Assembly (NCBI GenBank): GCA_965153455.1
Contig: OZ234499.1
Location: 5,962,515-6,026,514, forward strand
Origin: Sphagnum compactum
Lineage: Eukaryota; Bryophyta; Sphagnopsida; Sphagnales
Length of the DNA stretch: 64,000 bases
Direction: 5' to 3'
The translations under genes and the position numbers were made by a program. Within the stretch, counting starts at the first letter, position 1. Each line of letters begins with the position of its first letter. The notes beneath the pieces were generated by a model. It did no database searches. It was given only the letters and a program-made list of their open reading frames with translations, and was not told the DNA's origin. This document shows, one piece after another, positions 58,979-64,000 of this stretch.

Positions 58979-61900
58979 TCTACATTTAGACTACTTGGCT
59001 ATGCACCCTGGCCTCCTCCCTCCCCCACCACCTACCCACCCATCTACCTACCTTCCCATCAACCTACCTACCTATGTACCTACGCACTAAATTTCCACCG
59101 AGGCAACGATGATGCAGGTCAATGAAAATATTGCAATATACCATTTCATTCTACCTACCTCCCTACTAGACCTTATAACTTTAACTTTATGATTGTTTGA
59201 AAACAATTTGCAATGACCCAACTAAAGGTATTGTAACTAAACTAGATTTTTCTAATGTAACCTTATAAAAATCAACAATTAAATCTCATATGAAGGTATT
59301 GCAAATGAACTTGACATTTTTATTCAAGCCACATCAATCCACTGATGTAACCGTTCTTACAATACCCTCATTGAACTTCCTCACAATTATTACATTTCAA
59401 ACTTGTGGCATATCCTTAGCACAACTTGCAAAAAACACATATAAATTAATTAATCATCACATTGCTCTCATAAGGATAATGCACACCTAATGGATGATTT
59501 GATTGAAATGCAATCTACCAAGGGAAAGGGAAAATATCATATTGCACTTGATTTTTTTGTGTCAATACCTTCATTGGACTAATGCATGAACACAATAGAT
59601 TTTCTATAATGTAATACCTTCAATCCTACTGAACTACTTTCATTTCATTTAATTCGACAATGCAATACCCCAAGGACACATCGGAAATAACATATTCAAC
59701 CTAATGCCCATATGCATTACCTTCACCAATGGAATGCAAATGGACTAGATCATTTTATTGTTTTGCAATACCCAAGTAAGCCTAGTTGTAACTATTTTAT
59801 TTCATTTATTTTATATGTGCAATATCATATGGAAACATTAACAATATAATATTTAATATAATTCACACATGCATTACCCTCATCAAAGTAATGCAAATGC
59901 ACTAAATTACTTTGTTGTTATGCAATACTTGTGCCCAAAATAATATATATGTCCAAAGTATGAAATTATTTTATTAACATTTGGACATTCAAAAGTAATG
60001 TAAAAAGATTTGTAACCATTGTTTTTAAGCAATAAAAGGACTTGTAAATGGACTTGGAAAACTTTGAAAATGACATTTTTTTGGCAAATGTTTAACACAA
60101 ACCTTAACAAAATGGTGTAAAGAAAATTTTGAAAACTTTTTTGTTTAAATTTGAAGACTTTCTTTGAGAATATTTCAAAAATATTTCCCAAAAAGTAGTC
60201 ACCTAAGGGGGCACTAGTGGCTCCTATTAACCCGTTTGCACTTGTTATGCAATTACCTCATGCCTAGGTTATATTTCATATCATATGACTGAACAATGCA
60301 ATATCCTATGGACACATTGACAATATCATATCCAACCATATTCACATCTACATTACCCTCATCAAGGTAATGCATATCCTCTGGATCATTTTGGGTGCAA
60401 GTATAGAGATAGGAGCCAAAAACCATGTAGGACAGTGATGAAAACTATGAACTTTTTTACATATTTTTTTCCTTAACATTTTAGAGTTATGTTAATCATT
60501 CCAAGTTATGTTGAAGGACTAACATGAATGTTGATGAATTCAAATTAATACTAAAAGAAGTGGTCAATGTATATTTACATCTTGTAAACACTTAAATATT
60601 GGCAACCCACATAAGAAAAAGTTTATCTCTTTCAATATTCAATTCAAAGGTACAATCAGCAACTTCTAATTTGGATGCATGGTCTTATTGACTATTGTAG
60701 GGTAGCAACTTTGGTCTTGAAAGCCCAAGAAAAAACTTTCAGTTCATTGAGTGGCATTGGGCATGCCAAGCTTGGGACCAAACTTCCTTGGTTGTTGTTG
60801 CAAACATCATAGTTCAAGAAGTTGCAAATGATTTACAAATGTCACTGAAGTTCCATGTTACATCTCCATCCAACCCCAAAGCTATTGGTAGCATGGACAA
60901 TGTGGGCATTTTGAAGGTTTGGTTAATTCCATTACTTAATAGCTTTCAAATGTATTTTTGATGGTTTGGGTCTGTAATGATAGTATAGACAATTTGCACT
61001 TTAAATGAAACTTTTGATGTTAAACATGCAGGCATGCAAAATGCTAAAGCATTGCAAATGTTTAAAGAATGTTCAGAGGTTTAGCTTAAGCTCTTCCCGC
61101 ATGTAATGTAAATATAATGTAAATGCCATTGTAATTGTTAGGTATGTTTAGTGGTAAGTTTCATGGGTTTCAAATTATAAAATAATGAAATGTTAGATAA
61201 TTTAATAGGGTTAAGAAATCTAAGAATTATGATCACTTATATAAACTTGAGTGAATCAAGATTCTTAGATATCCTTCAATCCTAATAAATTATCTTGAAC
61301 ATACCCTAGTACCTTGGCCATTCGACATTAATTACATTATTTTTAGAATTATTGGATTTTTTTAAAAATATTTCTTCCAAATCAAAAAACAATATTGTGA
61401 AGAATAATAGTCAATATTTAGGGCTATTCCATTTGTTGAAGTGAAATCTTCAAAATTATTCAATTATTCGACGAACATGTGTTGAAACTTCAAGGTACTA
61501 TGGTATTATGAAAATGTAAAATAAGGCAATGTTGTTGTCATAAGTTAATGTGCTAAAAGAATTTAGAGTTTTGATCAAGTAAAAATTTTCTTGAATCAAG
61601 ATTCTAATATATCTTTTGAAGGTATTAAATTATAATAAGCACATCATAAATTTATGTGAAAGATGAAATTATAATCATATGGATTAATCAAATGACGAAA
61701 ACCCAAACTATTCATTTTGAAAAACATTTGACCTAATATATTATAAAGAAGTTTTGTTTCATCCAACTCTAGTTTCACCTAGTCACATATTTTTATTTTT
61801 AGGTCTTTGTTGATTCATCAAGCTCACATCTCAACTACCATTGTACCTAGTTAGGCACTAATTAATTATTTTATTAATTAATTATTGGCATGACTGGCAA

Positions 61901-63440
61901 TAATTTGGAAAAATAATTGCCAATCGTGCCAAAAATTTGAATAAAGCTCTCACCACAATAGTTTTAGTACTTAATATAATCCCAAATTATAAGATATTTT
62001 TATTTTTATTGCCAAACAATATAATCAACCAAACTAATATCATATAATTAAACACCAAATTTTTTTTCATGTTCAATAGTTGCAAAGAATACAACCTATT
62101 CCAAAACCATTCAATTTTTTGTCCTTATTTTTTCCCCCATTTCTCTCCTTCTCATTGCCCCTATGCTATTTCAATTGTTGAAACCAGCTACATTCGAAAG
62201 TACATTTTTTGGTTTCTTTTCATAATCTTTTTTCACAATAATTTTTTTGGTGGTTTCTATTCTTGTTTAAGTTTTCCTTGTCCCTTGCCACAAGGTAAGG
62301 TATTAATTTTTACTTTTTTTTCATTCTTTTCCATTTTCTCCTCTTCCTTTTGTAAATGACTTGCAACAACATTCCATCATTTTAAAATGTAGTAGTATGT
62401 TTTAGTAATTTTAGTCCCAAATCATTGGCCAATTATAGTCATAATATCCTATTTTAAATTGTTTGAAAGATATTGATATTTTAAAAATATTTGTAATTCA
62501 CAAAAGGCCATGAACCCAATTTTTGGAAAATAGAAATGTGAAATAACTTCACTTGTGAATGTGACTTGTTGATTTTCTTAGAATCAAAGAACCGTGGGGA
62601 AAGGTTGGTGCAAAACACCTACTAAAAACCAATATATTTATTGAATTTGTTTAGTTTGTATTATAATAAGTATTGAAAATGTGATAGACTTTTAATATTG
62701 AATTGAAACTTATGTCATTGCATAATTTCTTGACATTTCCAATTCACTATGGTTTTTAAGTCACTAAGATTTCTAAGTAAAGGAGCAGAAAGGTGTTCCT
62801 AGTGTTATTGTAAGGAACTGAGAATGAAAAAACTCTGTTTTTAGTAAGAGGAAGGTTCATTTAAATGATAAACAATGTCTAAAATTGTATAGAAGATATA
62901 GTTTGTCAAATTGTAAATAAAATAGATTAGGTATCATCATGTATATATGTGTACTTTAATTTTCTTATTATGTTTGAAATTATAATATATAAAAAATAGA
63001 TCATTTGATTTTATTTTTAAAGTTATATAAATTTCATAATATGTAAAAATTTCTATGCACATTTTTTTTTATATGGGTGAAAGATTTGCATATGTACATT
63101 ATTAGAAAGGGGTAGCTAGGATACTTTCAATGCTTGAAGTTTTAGTTATGTAAAGAAACTAATAAAAAAAATGGATGGATGAGGAAGGGTTTTTTTTGGC
63201 AAGGTTGCTACAAAATGACTAAGATAACATCTAAACATTTAAACTAATTAGATGGGTTGAAATTGGAAATATAAAAAAAATCATGTACATTATAATGAAT
63301 AGATAACCATAATGTTTGTAATATATTTTATGAGATTACATTTATATGAATTGGATTGAAAAAGTTATAATCTAAACCATGGGATTGAAATCATTTGGTG
63401 TTAAATTACCACATATAAGTAAATGTTTTCGATTTGTTAC
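58979..63440. other. AT-rich spacer of copy B, no gene
   Basis: Matches about 5,333-9,983 with roughly 6-8% mismatch by eye. It contains the same degenerate repeats. A short hairpin not clear in copy A lies at about 61,888-61,935 (GGCATGACTGGCAA / TTGCCAATCGTGCC). Confidence 0.5.
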
Positions 63441-64000
63441 TCACAATAACATGACATATGTTAGACCTAGTGCAAAAGAATTTCTTACTTTTATAACAAC
63501 TTTGTTTGAAATAGTAGCTTGTTGAGCTTTATGACCAGTAATAGCATAACCCAATAAAATGGGAAATTTGACTTTATAAAAATTGTTTTCATATGTATAT
63601 TTCATTTTGTAATTACATTGTTTTAATGTAAGTTGAAATCCAATGTTTAAAATTTCTATAGTTATATCCGATATAATTTTATTTTCATTTAATTTTATAA
63701 ATGTAATTATTGCGAATGCTCCATTTATTGCTCCTTTTGACATATCGATATTTTCAGTTATAAGGACCAAAGCTTCAACTGTAATTCTTTTAATGTGGTC
63801 AAAATGAGAATCTTTAATCCATTGTTGCATGTGTTCAAATTTTAAAACATTTGTATCCAATGCAACATCAAAAATTTAATTTGATGAAAATAATTTCTCA
63901 AGTACTAGGTCCACATCTCTTCGATGAATACAAAGAATTGTTGTAGTTGCATTTATGTTTGAAAGTATTTCATATTCTAAAACCATGCACCTCAATAAAA
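63441..64000 (-). pseudogene. Helitron helicase C-terminal part, copy B (cut by window end)
   Basis: Counterpart of 9,984-10,560. The open part (63,860-63,441) reads GALVLITEN-like and GAFAIITFIKLNEN sequence. It then keeps helicase motif VI intact (GYAITGHKAQQATI and LGLTYVML), which copy A has lost by frameshift. Upstream (towards 64,000) a stop and small deletions break the frame. The remainder of the gene is outside the window. Confidence 0.8.

Larger units (their letters stand above)
53293..64000 (+). repeat. Segmental duplication, copy B
   Basis: Direct repeat of 1 to about 10.5 kb, offset 53,293 at the gene start. It contains a Sec14 copy, the intronic inverted repeat, the AT-rich spacer and the start of the Helitron helicase. 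Main differences from copy A are the MITE at 58,615-58,976, loss of about 195 bases (matching 6,292-6,488), and many small changes. Confidence 0.93.

Overview
This looks like a piece of a large, AT-rich, transposon-filled land-plant nuclear genome. Evidence: spliced genes with GT-AG introns of 0.2-1.4 kb, plant-type Sec14 and heavy-metal-associated (HMA) proteins, Ty1-copia and gag-only LTR retrotransposons, a LINE-like element, a Helitron and MITEs. I see no bacterial, organellar or viral gene organisation. The TE families and the Lys/Glu-rich HMA protein suggest a bryophyte, lycophyte, fern or gymnosperm rather than a crop-type angiosperm, but I cannot name the species.

Layout. The window starts and ends in the same segmental duplication. 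Copy A covers 1 to about 10.5 kb and copy B covers 53.29 kb to the window end, in the same orientation. Each copy carries a three-exon Sec14-like lipid-transfer gene, a long inverted repeat in intron 2, about 4.5 kb of AT-rich repeats, and a decayed Helitron Rep-helicase gene on the minus strand. Copy A of the Sec14 gene has a 2-base frameshift just before its end. Copy B has a nonsense codon in the lipid-binding domain. Copy B also carries a 362-bp pogo/Emigrant-like MITE that is missing at the matching site in copy A.

Between the copies: the copy A Helitron gene continues to 13.87 kb and includes its HUH and two-tyrosine Rep motifs and the Walker A motif. Next comes a repeat cluster (13.9-14.5 kb), then a plus-strand gene remnant ending in a GIY-YIG nuclease domain (about 16-17.5 kb). 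From 17.9 to 27.1 kb there are mostly AT-rich sequence and small tandem repeats, with one unrecognised exon-like segment near 23.2 kb. The only gene with no visible defect is a five-exon HMA-domain protein (28,243-30,309).

From 31.5 to 42.3 kb there is a three-level nest of retroelements. A minus-strand LINE-like element is split by a plus-strand gag-only LTR element (32,307-40,655). That element is in turn split by a minus-strand Ty1-copia element (35,268 to about 39,846). The stretch from 42.3 to 53.0 kb is AT-rich with no gene, holding small SINE-like, LINE-like and foldback remnants.

Only two genes plausibly make host proteins: Sec14 copy A (phosphoinositide/phospholipid transfer) and the HMA protein (probable metal binding). 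Everything else is mobile or decayed, and nothing suggests the two genes act together.
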